Below are positions 51,877 to 60,670 of a DNA stretch of 64,000 bases, one piece after another. The notes under the pieces are model-generated. The model searched no databases. It saw only the letters and a list, made by a program, of their open reading frames with translations, and was not told where the DNA came from. Within the stretch, counting starts at the first letter, position 1, and every line of letters starts with the position of its first letter. This DNA comes from Kofleriaceae bacterium (GTDB taxonomy: Bacteria; Myxococcota_A; Polyangia; Haliangiales; Haliangiaceae), in assembly GCA_020633495.1 (NCBI GenBank), contig JACKDR010000010.1, positions 124,001-188,000 of the forward strand, in the 5' to 3' direction. Both the position numbers and the translations under genes were made by a program.

Positions 51877-52646
51877 TCACGGCGCCGGCGCGCCGGCCGC
51901 GGTATCGGCAGAAGCAGCGGCGTCCGCAGGCCCGTCGATGACCGCGACCAGGTCGATGAGGTACTTGCGTGCGAGCGGATCTCGCTCGCGCCCGGCTGCG
52001 CGACGGATCGAGGCGACGGGCGGGCCCAGGCGCTCCGGGAAGGCTCGCGCAGCGCCACGCCGAGGCGACGCACCAGGGGCTCTGAAGGCATCGCCATGTA
52101 GACGTGCGGATCCTTGGCCATGAAAGGCAGGCTGCTGACGATCGCCGCGATCCCATCGACGAGCTGCTCGGCCTCGGCCTCGCTTGCGACGCGGTCTGGA
52201 TCGTCGCGCGTCAACCCAGTGACGTAGCGGTGCCACGACGGCGCGACCGTGGCCGCGACCTCGAGCATCATGACCATGACGTCGTACGTCTCACCGGTCG
52301 CCTTGCAGCGCCCGTAGGCATCGACGGCAGTGGCCAGCGCCGACAGGCGGCGAAACCCTTCGACTACCGCATCCAGCGGATCCTCGTGGTCGCCGAGCCA
52401 CGGCCGCGGCGGGTCGAACAGCCGCGCGAATTCGGGCTGTCCGCGGTGCGGCAGCGCGGAGCAACGTCGGATTTCGCCGAGCGCGAGGTAGTCGGCATCT
52501 GGACCCGTAGGCTCCGCTCGCTGGTCCTCCGCGCCCGGGTCGCCGACCGGAATGCCACTGCGGCGCTCGCAGCTCGCGGAAAGAATCGCCGCAACGAGCA
52601 CCGCCAGCGGAACACACCACCGAGACGCGAACACGCGCGCCAGCAT
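51877..52646 (-). pseudogene. Lipoprotein of unknown function, split by a frameshift
   Basis: From ATG 52646 a signal peptide with lipobox (VPLAVLVAAILSASCE) leads into a helical domain (ALGEIRRCSALPHRG, VVEGFRRLSALATAVDAYGRC, DVMVMMLEVAATVAPSWHRYV). Near 52046 the frame becomes Ser/Arg-rich noise, whereas another frame continues FPERLGPPVASIRR and YLIDLVAVIDGPADAA to the stop at 51877. A single indel restores a ~256-residue protein. Unlike its neighbours it uses more AT-rich codons in places. No family recognised. Confidence 0.6.
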
Positions 52647-52684
52647 GGCCGGCGCGCGTGCCCGCTGACAAGCCTGGAGCGCGC

Positions 52685-54151
52685 TCAGCGACCCATGCGG
52701 GCGCTGATGTCGTCGGCCGACACCGCGGCGGCCGGGCAGCTCTCGCCGGTCGCGCCGCAGAACTGCTCGACCTCACCGACGCAGATCGAGTCCCAGTAGG
52801 TGTCGCAGCAGTACGGGTCGGCCTCGCACACCGACGCGCTGCACGAGGTGCAGCTGGTGTCGAGGGCCGGGCCCTCCTCGCAGACCTCGTGGGTGCAGTC
52901 GGGGATGCCGTCGTCGACGCAGGTCGACTGGCCGGCCTCGTCGAGGCCGCAGGTCATGCCCAGCTCGGCGCAGTCCATCGTGACGACGCGACGCGGGCCC
53001 TCCTCGGGCGTGGTGCAGCGGGTCACGGTGGTGCCGTCGCAGCTGCCGCCCTCGGGCAGGCCCTCGCACGGATCGTCGATGCAGCCCAGCTCGCCGGCGT
53101 CGTCGATGCCGCAGATCAGGCCCAGCTCGGAGCAGTCGGTGCGCAGCTCGTGATAGCCGCCCTCCTCGGGGGTGGCGCAGCGGACCACGGTGTTCAGGCC
53201 GTCACAGGTGCCCTCGCGCGGGATCATCGGGCAGTTGAGCTCGTAGTCGATGAAGTCGAGCGAGATCGGCTCGAGCGACGCGTAGGCGGTGCCCAGCTCG
53301 CACAGCGGCTGGTTGTTGAGCACCCACGACGCGACGCCGTAGACCGTGGTCTTGCCCGCGGTCAGCGCGGTGATCGGGCCGCCCGAGTCGCCGTTGCAGG
53401 CCTGGGCGTCGCCGTGGCCGTTGCCGAACCAGCTCTCGATGCCGGCGATCAGCTGGTAGTAGTCGTAGACCTCCTGCAGGACCGCGAGGTCGTCGGGGTT
53501 CGACGGGTCGTACTCGGGGAAGAAGTGCGGCACGCCCTCGGCGAGGAAGTCCTCGAACGAGCCGTAGACCGCGCCGAACACCGGGCCGCCCAGGGCCTGG
53601 AAGGTCATCGCGCCGGCCTTGCGGGTGCCCGCGGTGCCGTAGACGTCCTGGACACCGTAGCCGACGCCGGTGAAGCGGCGGCCGATCTGGCTGGGGTCGA
53701 GCGCGGCGTACGGCATCGGCGTGACGCCGGCCACGGGCTCGGCGAGGTGCAGCACCGCGACGTCGGAGCCGTTGCCGATGACGCCGCCGTCGACGCTCGA
53801 CTCCCAGGCGAAGCCGCTGGCCTGGATGACCTGCTTGGGGTTGTAGGCGTCGTAGCCGACCAGGAACCGCACCGGGGTGGCGTCGGGCAGCCAGTTCACG
53901 CAGTGCTCGGCGGTGAGCACGGTGTTGGGCGTGATCAGCGTGCCGGTGCAGAACGGGAAGAAGGTCCCGTCGCCCATGTCGTAGCCGAGCGAGCCGATCG
54001 CGTCGAGCTTGGCGCTGCGGACCGGGAAGCCGCCGATGATCTCGGAGTCGGAGGTGCTGGTGTCGGGATCGTCGGGGGCGCACGCCGTGGCCGCGGAGGC
54101 CAGCAGCGCCGCACAGAGCAGCTTGCGGGTGAACGAGAAGCGCGTGGTCAT
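52685..54151 (-). CDS. Secreted trypsin-like serine protease with Cys-rich C-terminal repeats
   Basis: 488 residues. A signal peptide with lipobox (LLCAALLASAATACAP) precedes IIGGFPV, the usual mature N terminus of S1 proteases. The triad is TAEHCVNW (His), GSDVAVLHL (Asp) and ACNGDSGGPI (Ser). After the protease come two similar Cys-rich units (CDGLNTVVRCATPEEGGYHELRTDC...CIDD and the matching CDGTTVTRCTTPEEGP...CVDD), then a Cys-dense tail (CTSCSASVCEADPYCCDTYWDSICVGEVEQFC). The start has GAGG upstream. Probably an extracellular or surface protease, as expected for a predatory myxobacterium. Confidence 0.9.
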   Translation of the reverse strand: MTTRFSFTRKLLCAALLASAATACAPDDPDTSTSDSEIIGGFPVRSAKLDAIGSLGYDMGDGTFFPFCTGTLITPNTVLTAEHCVNWLPDATPVRFLVGYDAYNPKQVIQASGFAWESSVDGGVIGNGSDVAVLHLAEPVAGVTPMPYAALDPSQIGRRFTGVGYGVQDVYGTAGTRKAGAMTFQALGGPVFGAVYGSFEDFLAEGVPHFFPEYDPSNPDDLAVLQEVYDYYQLIAGIESWFGNGHGDAQACNGDSGGPITALTAGKTTVYGVASWVLNNQPLCELGTAYASLEPISLDFIDYELNCPMIPREGTCDGLNTVVRCATPEEGGYHELRTDCSELGLICGIDDAGELGCIDDPCEGLPEGGSCDGTTVTRCTTPEEGPRRVVTMDCAELGMTCGLDEAGQSTCVDDGIPDCTHEVCEEGPALDTSCTSCSASVCEADPYCCDTYWDSICVGEVEQFCGATGESCPAAAVSADDISARMGR

Positions 54152-54587
54152 GTCCTCTATCTCTCCAGGTGGGAATGGTGGGACGGCACTCCGCGAGCGC
54201 ACCTCACCCCTCCGGGCCGACAGCGTCGGGAGGACCAGCCCGGTGGAAGCGGCGCGCGCACCGCGGGAACGCATCACCGGTAGCACGTCGCGATCGCGGG
54301 CGCGTCGTCGACGACGGCTCGCGCGACGGCAACGGGTGGCAACACGTTCGCGCGCCCACGCTTCTCCGATCGCGTGAGTGCGCGCGCGCACGCGATCGCG
54401 ACGCGACGCGCACGCGCGACGTTCGGAATGTTGCGCGCCGTCACGCGCGCGCCGACGTGATCGTCGACGGCTTCGCGACGCCGACGCGACGACGCGAGCG
54501 TGACGGACGCGACGCGCGGCGCCTCGTCGATGGCGTGACCGACACGACGCCGAGGCGTCGGCGCGTCGCGACGCCGATCGCGCGCCG
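54152..54587. other. CpG-dense intergenic region
   Basis: 436 bases between the protease start and the next stop codon. It is packed with CGACGC/GCGCGC-type words and CpG steps, unlike the coding sequence on either side. It carries no convincing gene or RNA, although frames stay open because stops are rare in this composition. The protease promoter must lie at its left end. Confidence 0.5.
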
Positions 54588-55601
54588 CTACTTGACGTAC
54601 TTGACGTCGAGGTCGACGTACACCGAGTCGCCGATCGTCGGGTACATCCCGCCGGTCAAGAGGCTCGCGACGCCGGCGCCGGCGTGCGCCATGATCGGTC
54701 CCACCTTGAGCGTGATCGAGCCACCGGCGGCGATCCGGCCGCCGGCGGCGCCGCTGAACGAGTAGTCATCGCCGGTCATGACGTCGAGGTCGGCGCTGAC
54801 CTTGAGCACCGAGCCCAGGCCGATGATCGTCGAGGTCGGGATCTGGACCGCGGTGAGCGCGTCCGTGGCCCCGGACTGGTAGACGAACACCGGCGCGGTC
54901 GCGAAGTCGATCAGGCTGCTGAGCTTGATCTTGACCTGGGCGCCCGCGGTGAAGCCGGGCTGGAAGCCACCGGTGAACAGCGGGAAGTCCTTCTCGCCCA
55001 GCAGCAGCGCGCCCTCGCGAGCGTAGGCGCCGGTGAGCACGAGGTCGACGTCGGTCTGGTACGTCGTCGGCTGGAACGGCATCTTCGGCAGGCGGGCGTC
55101 GAGCGTGACGCTCATGCCGCCGATCATCCGCGGATCCTCGCCGGTCATCAGCTGGTCGGGCTTCTTGACCGCCAGCGGCGCGTTGCCGTCGAGCGTGATC
55201 GTCCGGGTCAGGTAGTAGCGGCCCTTCAGATCGACCGCGATCCAGTTGAACGTGGCGAACTGGCCCATCTCGTCGGGGCCGCTGGGCAGCCGGACCTTGC
55301 CGCCGGCGTCGAAGTCGCCGGCCTGGGGCTCCCGGGGCGGCGTGGATCCGGCGTCCCCGGCGGTCGCGGTCGTGCCCGCGTCGGGTGCCGCGGTCGCCGC
55401 GGCGGCGGACGGGTCGGCGGACGGATCGGCGGGCGTCGCCGGCATGGTCGGCAGCGTCGGCGCGGGGCCGCCGCCGTACGGAACGGCCGGTGGCGACGGC
55501 GGCGCAGGCGGCGCGGTCTGGGCGGCGGCGGACCGGGCGGCGGCGGCGCTCGTGAGCAGCGCGGCGACGGTGGCGAGCGGCAGGCGGTGCGTGGTTCCCA
55601 T
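54588..55601 (-). CDS. Secreted beta-rich protein, possible outer-membrane or surface protein
   Basis: 337 residues. Signal peptide (LATVAALLTSAAAARSAAAQ), then about 80 residues of Pro/Ala linker, then a beta-rich domain (QFATFNWIAVDLKGRYYLTRTITLDGN, TTYQTDVDLVLTGAYAREGALLLGE, GSVLKVSADLDVMTGDDYSFSGAAGG) ending in DSVYVDLDVKYVK. Alternating strands and an aromatic/basic end are consistent with a barrel or large beta-sandwich. The ATG at 55601 has GGGAGAA upstream. No family recognised. Confidence 0.7.
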   Translation of the reverse strand: MGTTHRLPLATVAALLTSAAAARSAAAQTAPPAPPSPPAVPYGGGPAPTLPTMPATPADPSADPSAAAATAAPDAGTTATAGDAGSTPPREPQAGDFDAGGKVRLPSGPDEMGQFATFNWIAVDLKGRYYLTRTITLDGNAPLAVKKPDQLMTGEDPRMIGGMSVTLDARLPKMPFQPTTYQTDVDLVLTGAYAREGALLLGEKDFPLFTGGFQPGFTAGAQVKIKLSSLIDFATAPVFVYQSGATDALTAVQIPTSTIIGLGSVLKVSADLDVMTGDDYSFSGAAGGRIAAGGSITLKVGPIMAHAGAGVASLLTGGMYPTIGDSVYVDLDVKYVK

Positions 55602-55696
55602 CGAGTTCTCCCCCTTTCGACCCACCGTGCCAGCAACGGGAGCTCGGCCTCCACCATGCTCACGGGCGACTCACGGGGCCCGCCGCCACCCGCGCG

Positions 55697-56311
55697 TCAG
55701 TCCGACCAGTGCCACAGCGCGTCGACCGCGTTGGCCGCGGTCTGGCCGACGCCGGCGAACGCGGCCGGGACGCTCAGCGCGGCGGTGGTGGCGATGCCGC
55801 CGACGTCGCCGAGGGTGCCGCCGCCCAGCAGGCCGGAGACCGAGTGGCCCTTGTCGGACGCCCAGTCGAAGGCGCTGCGCTCCTTGCCCCACTCGTCCTT
55901 GCCGAACAGGCCGCCCTTGCCGTACTCGTCGACGCCCATGGCCATGCCGGTGCCGCCGGCGAGAATGGCGAGCCCGGCGGCGGCGACCGCAGCGGCGGTC
56001 GCGCCCGCGCCCGCGCCGACCGCGCCGGCGCCGACCTCGGCCGCGCCCGCCCCCGCCGCACCCACCTCGGCGGCGCCCGCACCCGCCGCGCCCACCTCGG
56101 CGGCGGTCGCCGCGCCGGCGCCGGCCTCGGCCGCGCCCGCGCCCGCGGTCGCCGGATTGACGAAGGGCATCGCCCAGTTGACCGCGGGCTGCATGAACGT
56201 GGGCAGCTCGGCGGCCGCGCTGCTGGCGGCCTGGCTCGCCCACGGCGTGCCGTTGGCGGCGATGTTGGACATCCACTCGACCGCGCTCACGCCGGCTGGA
56301 ATGAAGCTCAT
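55697..56311 (-). CDS. Ala/Gly-rich protein with tandem AAEVGAAGAG repeats
   Basis: 204 residues, AGGAG upstream of the ATG. No signal peptide: it begins MSFIPAGVSAVEWMSNIAANGTPW. The middle is a near-exact repeat of a ten-residue unit (AAEVGAAGAG, three copies plus variants) leading into a hydrophobic Gly/Ala segment (ATAAAVAAAGLAILAGGTGMAMG). The C terminus includes YGKGGLFGKDEWGKERSAFDWASD. The style recalls small exported or pore-forming proteins and PE/PPE-like Ala-Gly proteins, but I can assign no family. Confidence 0.65.
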   Translation of the reverse strand: MSFIPAGVSAVEWMSNIAANGTPWASQAASSAAAELPTFMQPAVNWAMPFVNPATAGAGAAEAGAGAATAAEVGAAGAGAAEVGAAGAGAAEVGAGAVGAGAGATAAAVAAAGLAILAGGTGMAMGVDEYGKGGLFGKDEWGKERSAFDWASDKGHSVSGLLGGGTLGDVGGIATTAALSVPAAFAGVGQTAANAVDALWHWSD

Positions 56312-56437
56312 CGATACTGCTCCTGGCTGGGTTGTCGTCTGGCTCGCGCTCCCGTGTAGAGCAGGGAGCGGCAAGATCGTGACAGCCCGGCCAGCGCGAC
56401 CCGGGACGGCCCGGGTCGCGTGCGCGCACCGCCGCGG

Positions 56438-57520
56438 CTACCTGGCCGGCGGCATGATCGCGGCCTCGAGCGCCGGGTCGCCCCAGCTGGCGCCCTGGGC
56501 GAGGCGGCGGCGCAGCTCGATGAAGTCGACCTCCTTGGTGCCGCCGCGCTCGAAGGCCCGGAAGCCGACGTCGGCCTCGGTCATCATGTTGAGGCCGAGC
56601 CAGGCGCGGTTGGTCTCGCGGTTGCGATCCCAGTGCTCGAGCTTCTTCTTGCGCAGGCTCTCGATCGTCTTCACCGTGCAGCCCGGGAACGTCATCATCA
56701 GCTTGGTGGTCAGGCGATCGACCGCGCGGTCGAGCTCGGACAGGTCGACCGTGCCGCGCGCGAGCAGCTTCTTGCCCTCGGCGAGGGCGTCGCCGGTCTT
56801 GGGCTCGCCGTAGACGATCTGGCCGCGATCGTCGACCCAGCGCGCGGTCTCGACCAGCGGGTTGGGCACGAACGCGCCGTCGACCTGGAGCGCCGGGACG
56901 ATCTCGGTGAGCAGCCCGAGCCGCATCGCCTTGTGCGCGCTCCACAGCCCGCCGGCGGTGGTGCACGACAGCATCGCCTGCTCGATGCCGACGAACAGGT
57001 GCAGGAAGTCGGTCGAGCCCCCGTCGGGCGCCGAGCCGTGCTTGGGCCCGGCCTGGCCGAAGCGGGCCAGGTCCTGCGCGATCGTGAAGTCGCACGCCAT
57101 CCCGATCTCCTGGCCGCCGGCGATGCGCATGCCGTTGACCCGGCAGATCACCGGCTTGTCGCAGCTCAGGATCCCCGACACCATGTCGTTGAACAGCCGC
57201 ATGTACTGCCGGTACTCCTCGGGGTGGCCGGCGTAGCGGGTCGCGTACTCGCGGGTGTTGCCGCCGGTGCAGAACGACCGCGAGCCGGCGGCGGTGAACA
57301 CCGCGCACACCGTCGCGCGATCGTTGGAGGCGGCGCGGAACGCCAGGATGACCTCCTTGACCGTCTCGGTCGTGTACGAGTTCAGCTCGGCCTCGTTGTC
57401 GAGGACGATCCACATGTTGTGCAGACCCTCGACGACCGCGCCCTTCGGATCGAAGACGGGGCGGCGCTCGACGCGGATGTGCTCGAACCGGTAGCCGGGG
57501 ACGAGATCGTGGTCGTACAT
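56438..57520 (-). CDS. oah: 6-oxocyclohex-1-ene-1-carbonyl-CoA hydrolase (ring-opening enzyme)
   Basis: 360 residues, crotonase fold. SFCTGGNTREYATRYAGHPEEYRQYMRLFNDMVSGI is the segment typical of Oah/BamA, where the oxyanion-hole glycines lie. VICRVNGMRIAGGQEIGMACDFTIAQD is the second conserved region. The length (~360-380) is diagnostic: ordinary enoyl-CoA hydratases are ~260. The enzyme adds water and opens the alicyclic ring to give 3-hydroxypimelyl-CoA. It is transcribed away from the had-dch-bcr operon with a shared 159-base promoter region carrying an FNR-like box. Confidence 0.93.
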   Translation of the reverse strand: MYDHDLVPGYRFEHIRVERRPVFDPKGAVVEGLHNMWIVLDNEAELNSYTTETVKEVILAFRAASNDRATVCAVFTAAGSRSFCTGGNTREYATRYAGHPEEYRQYMRLFNDMVSGILSCDKPVICRVNGMRIAGGQEIGMACDFTIAQDLARFGQAGPKHGSAPDGGSTDFLHLFVGIEQAMLSCTTAGGLWSAHKAMRLGLLTEIVPALQVDGAFVPNPLVETARWVDDRGQIVYGEPKTGDALAEGKKLLARGTVDLSELDRAVDRLTTKLMMTFPGCTVKTIESLRKKKLEHWDRNRETNRAWLGLNMMTEADVGFRAFERGGTKEVDFIELRRRLAQGASWGDPALEAAIMPPAR

Positions 57521-57555
57521 GCCCCCATGGGTACCCGCGGCCGCCCCGCCGCGAC

Positions 57556-57569
57556 TTGACCGAGGTCAA
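57556..57569. promoter_or_regulatory. FNR/CRP-family operator candidate upstream of oah
   Basis: TTGACCGAGGTCAA has perfect TTGAC/GTCAA arms around four bases, close to the FNR/CRP-superfamily consensus TTGAT-N4-ATCAA. Its centre is 42.5 bases upstream of the oah start codon, near the activating (class II) spacing if transcription starts at or next to the ATG. FNR-like regulators are known to control anaerobic aromatic degradation in other bacteria. Confidence 0.55.
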
Positions 57570-57631
57570 CCGCGACCCGAATTGTACGTCCGGCGACCGG
57601 ACCGTCGCCGCGGCCCAAATCGCGGCGCTTG

Positions 57632-57645
57632 TTGATCCCGGTCAA
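57632..57645. promoter_or_regulatory. FNR/CRP-family operator candidate upstream of had-dch-bcrCBAD
   Basis: TTGATCCCGGTCAA differs from the FNR consensus TTGAT-N4-ATCAA at one position of the right arm. Its centre is 41.5 bases upstream of the A of the had ATG, the class II activator distance if the mRNA begins at the ATG. TACGGT at 57667-57672 could be the -10. The sister box 76 bases away serves the opposite gene. Confidence 0.6.
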
Positions 57646-57679
57646 CTCGGGCGTGGGTGAGGCGCCTACGGTGTGCTGC

Positions 57680-58714
57680 ATGAGCGAAGTGATCCGCACC
57701 GGCTGGCGGATGACCGTGCCGGGCACGCTGGAGTGGTTCGAGGAGCCGCTGCCGCCTGCCCCGCCCGGCGCCGTCCACGTCGAGGTCCTCGGCTGCGGCG
57801 TCTGCCACACCGATCTGGGCTACTTCTACGACGGCGTGCCGACCGCGCACCCGGCGCCGATCGTCCTCGGTCACGAGATCGTCGGCCGCACCCCCGACGG
57901 CCGCACCGTGCTGGTGCCGGCGGTCAGCCCGTGCGGCGAGTGCCGGTGGTGCCGGCGCGGTCGCCGCACCTCGTGCACGGCGTCGAAGATGCCGGGCAAC
58001 CACCACGACGGCGGCTTCGCCAGCCACGTCACGGTCGCCGAGCACTGGCTGTGCCCGGTGCCCGACACCGTGCCCGGCGACCAGGTCTGGCAGCTCGCCG
58101 CGATCGCCGACGCCGTGACCACGCCGCTGCAGGCGGTGCGGCGCACCGGCCTGGTCGCGGGCGACGTCGCGGTCGTCGTCGGCGTCGGCGGCGTCGGCGG
58201 CTTCCTCGTCCAGATCGCCGCCGCGCTCGGCGCGATCCCGGTGGCGATCGACGTCGATCCGGCGCGGGTCGCCGCGGCCACCGCGCACGGCGCGGTGCTC
58301 GGCGTCGTCGCCACCGAGCTCGACGAGCGCAAGGCCCGCAAGCAGCTCGCGGCCCAGCTGGCCGGCCGCGCCCCCGGCGACGGCTGGCACGTCTTCGAGT
58401 GCTCCGGTCACCCGGCGGGCCAGAAGCTGGCGTTCAGCCTGCTGCCGCGCGGCGGCAAGCTCGCCATCGTCGGCTTCACCGCCGAGACCGTACCGCTGCG
58501 GCTGTCCAACCTGATGGCGCTCGACGCCGAGGCCTACGGCAACTGGGGCGCCGATCCCGAGCTGTACCCGGAGGCGCTGGACATGGTGCTGCGCGGCCAG
58601 ATCGACGTCGCCGGCGCGGTCGAGCGCCACCCGTTGCGCGACGCCCCCGAGGTCCTGCGCCGCGTCCACGCCCACGAGCTGACCCGCCGCGCGGTCCTGG
58701 TGCCCCATGGCTGA
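57680..58714 (+). CDS. had: 6-hydroxycyclohex-1-ene-1-carbonyl-CoA dehydrogenase
   Basis: 344 residues, zinc-dependent medium-chain dehydrogenase. Catalytic zinc ligands: GCGVCHTDLGYFYDGVPT (Cys) and LGHEIVG (His-Glu). Structural zinc: CGECRWCRRGRRTSC, four Cys. Cofactor loop: VVVGVGGVGGFL, followed by an Asp (IDVD) that favours NAD+. GYFYDGVPT and the surrounding genes fit Had rather than a general alcohol dehydrogenase. It oxidises the hydroxyl made by Dch to the ketone used by Oah. The ATG at 57680 is chosen over upstream codons because the family starts near GWRM; the mRNA may be nearly leaderless. It overlaps dch by eight bases. Confidence 0.92.
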   Translation: MSEVIRTGWRMTVPGTLEWFEEPLPPAPPGAVHVEVLGCGVCHTDLGYFYDGVPTAHPAPIVLGHEIVGRTPDGRTVLVPAVSPCGECRWCRRGRRTSCTASKMPGNHHDGGFASHVTVAEHWLCPVPDTVPGDQVWQLAAIADAVTTPLQAVRRTGLVAGDVAVVVGVGGVGGFLVQIAAALGAIPVAIDVDPARVAAATAHGAVLGVVATELDERKARKQLAAQLAGRAPGDGWHVFECSGHPAGQKLAFSLLPRGGKLAIVGFTAETVPLRLSNLMALDAEAYGNWGADPELYPEALDMVLRGQIDVAGAVERHPLRDAPEVLRRVHAHELTRRAVLVPHG

Positions 58715-59474
58715 GCCGGTGACGCTCACCGAGGTCGACGGCGGCGCGTTCGTCGAGCTGCGCCTGACCGCGCCGCCGCGCAACATCCTCGACGGCGCCG
58801 CGCTCGACGGCGTCGTCGCCACCGCCCGGCGGGCCGGCGCGTGCCGGTCGGCGCGCGCGCTGCTGCTGTGCGCCGACGGCCCGGCGTTCTCCGCCGGCGC
58901 GTCGGTGCCCGAGCACCGCCGCGCCGAGGCCGCCGGCATGCTGGCCCGCTTCCACGCCGCGATCCGCGCCCTGTGCGACGTCGACCTGCCGATCGTCGCC
59001 GCGGTCCGCGGCGCCTGCCTCGGCGGCGGCCTCGAGCTGGTGCTGCCGGCGACCCGCATCCACGCCCACCCCGACGCGCGGTTCGGCCAGCCCGAGATCC
59101 GGCTGGGCGCGCTGGCGCCGGTGGCGTCGCTGCTCTTGCCGCGGCGGATCGGCCAGGCCCGCGCCGAGCAGCTGCTGCTGTCGGGCCGCGTCGTCGACGC
59201 CCACGCCGCCGAGCACCTCGGCCTGGTCACCGTCGTCGAGGAGGATCCCGAGGCCGGCGCCCGCGCCTGGATCCGCGAGGCCCTGGTGCCGCACAGCGCG
59301 TCGTCGCTGCGGCTGGCGTGCCGGGCCGCCCGCGCCGGCGAGCGCCGCGATCTCGACGACCTGCTGCCCGCGCTCGAGCGGCTCTACGTCGACGAGCTGT
59401 CCCCCACCCATGACGCCGAGGAGGGCGTGGACGCCTTCCTCGCCAAGCGCCCCCCGCGCTGGGAGAACCGATGA
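58707..59474 (+). CDS. dch: Cyclohexa-1,5-diene-1-carbonyl-CoA hydratase
   Basis: 255 residues, crotonase fold. ALLLCADGPAFSAGASVPEHR and VAAVRGACLGGGLELVLPATRI are the two oxyanion-hole segments. SVPEHRRAEAAGMLARFHAAIR is typical of Dch in benzoyl-CoA loci. The enzyme hydrates the dienoyl-CoA produced by benzoyl-CoA reductase. A final Glu as in general enoyl-CoA hydratases is not evident in the usual place, consistent with the specialised family. It overlaps had by eight bases and bcrC by four. Confidence 0.9.
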   Translation: MAEPVTLTEVDGGAFVELRLTAPPRNILDGAALDGVVATARRAGACRSARALLLCADGPAFSAGASVPEHRRAEAAGMLARFHAAIRALCDVDLPIVAAVRGACLGGGLELVLPATRIHAHPDARFGQPEIRLGALAPVASLLLPRRIGQARAEQLLLSGRVVDAHAAEHLGLVTVVEEDPEAGARAWIREALVPHSASSLRLACRAARAGERRDLDDLLPALERLYVDELSPTHDAEEGVDAFLAKRPPRWENR

Positions 59475-60670
59475 CCACCTCGGCCGCGCCCGCCCTCGCG
59501 CTCTCCGACGACCTCGACGAGCTCGTCGCCGAGATCGAGGCCCGCTTCGACGATCTCACCCTCAGCCGGGTCCGGGCCTGGAAGGACGCCGCCCCCGGCC
59601 GGCTCGCGGTCGGCTGCCTGCCGGTGCTGGCGCCGCGCGAGGTGCTGTGGGCCGCCGGCGCGCTGCCGGTGTTCATCCGCGGCGCCGGCGATCGCATCGA
59701 CACGATCCGCGGCGACGCCTTCTACCAGTCGTACATCTGTCACCTGCCGCGCTCGACCCTCGAGCTGGGCCTGCTCGGCCACCTCGACGTCCTCGACGGC
59801 ATGATCTTCCCCAACACCTGCGACGTCATCCGCAACCTGTCCGGGGTGTGGCAGACGACGTTCCCGCAGCACTTCGTGCGCTTCGTCGACCCGCCGCAGA
59901 CCGGCGAGCGCGCCACCGCCGCCGCGTTCCTGCGCGCCGACCTCGACCTGCTGTACCGCGACCTGTGCGCGCGCACCGGCCGCGCGCCCGAGCCGGCGGC
60001 GCTGGCCGAGGCCAGCGAGGCCTACGCCGAGGCCGCCCGCGCGATGGCGGCGCTGGCCGCGGCGCGCCTCGCCGAGCCGTGGAACCTGCCGGCCGACGAG
60101 GTCTACCAGCTGCGCCGCGCCGGCGACGCCATGCCGCCCCGCGACTTCGCCGCGCTGGTCACCGCCTACGTCACCGCCGCGCGGGGCCGCGGCCGCCGCG
60201 CCGAGGACCGCATCCGGGTGTGCCTGGTCGGCGCGTTCTGCGAGCAGCCGCCGGTGGCGCTGCTGCGCGCCGCCGAGCGCGCCGGCTGCTACGTCGTCGA
60301 CGACGATCTGACGCTCAGCCACGAGTCGTCGCCGACCGCGCCGCGCCGCGACGGCGAGCCGATGGCGTCGATCGTCCACGCCGCGCTGACCACGCCGCGC
60401 GCCTGCGCGGTCCGCTACGACGAGCACGGCGCCGCCGGCGCGACGCTGGTCGAGCGGGTCCGGGCCTGCCGCGCCGACGGCGTCCTGCTGGCGGCGCCGT
60501 CGTTCTGCGACCCGGCGCTGCTCGACCAGCCCCGCCTGACCGGCGCGCTCGACGCCGCCGGCATCCCGCACACCTCGTTCAAGTACTCGGAGAGCTCCGG
60601 CCAGTTCCAGTCGATCCGCGAGCAGGCCGGCACCTTCGCCGACTCCGTCAAGCTCTGGGGGACCGCATGA
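59471..60670 (+). CDS. bcrC: Benzoyl-CoA reductase subunit C
   Basis: 399 residues, HgdB/BcrC-BcrB family. Candidate ligands of the active-site iron-sulfur cluster are in FYQSYICHLPRSTLE, IFPNTCDVIRNLSGVWQ and VGAFCEQPPV. The N-terminal helix region (ELVAEIEARFDDLTLSRVRAWKD) and VLWAAGALPVFIRGAG fit the small catalytic subunit. It forms the benzoyl-CoA-binding half of the reductase with BcrB. Start and stop overlap dch and bcrB through ATGA, indicating translational coupling. Confidence 0.92.
   Translation: MTTSAAPALALSDDLDELVAEIEARFDDLTLSRVRAWKDAAPGRLAVGCLPVLAPREVLWAAGALPVFIRGAGDRIDTIRGDAFYQSYICHLPRSTLELGLLGHLDVLDGMIFPNTCDVIRNLSGVWQTTFPQHFVRFVDPPQTGERATAAAFLRADLDLLYRDLCARTGRAPEPAALAEASEAYAEAARAMAALAAARLAEPWNLPADEVYQLRRAGDAMPPRDFAALVTAYVTAARGRGRRAEDRIRVCLVGAFCEQPPVALLRAAERAGCYVVDDDLTLSHESSPTAPRRDGEPMASIVHAALTTPRACAVRYDEHGAAGATLVERVRACRADGVLLAAPSFCDPALLDQPRLTGALDAAGIPHTSFKYSESSGQFQSIREQAGTFADSVKLWGTA

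Noticed and set aside
54152..54587. Gene in the CpG-dense region upstream of the protease
   Set aside because: Frames are open only because stops are rare; no ribosome site or protein-like sequence is present.
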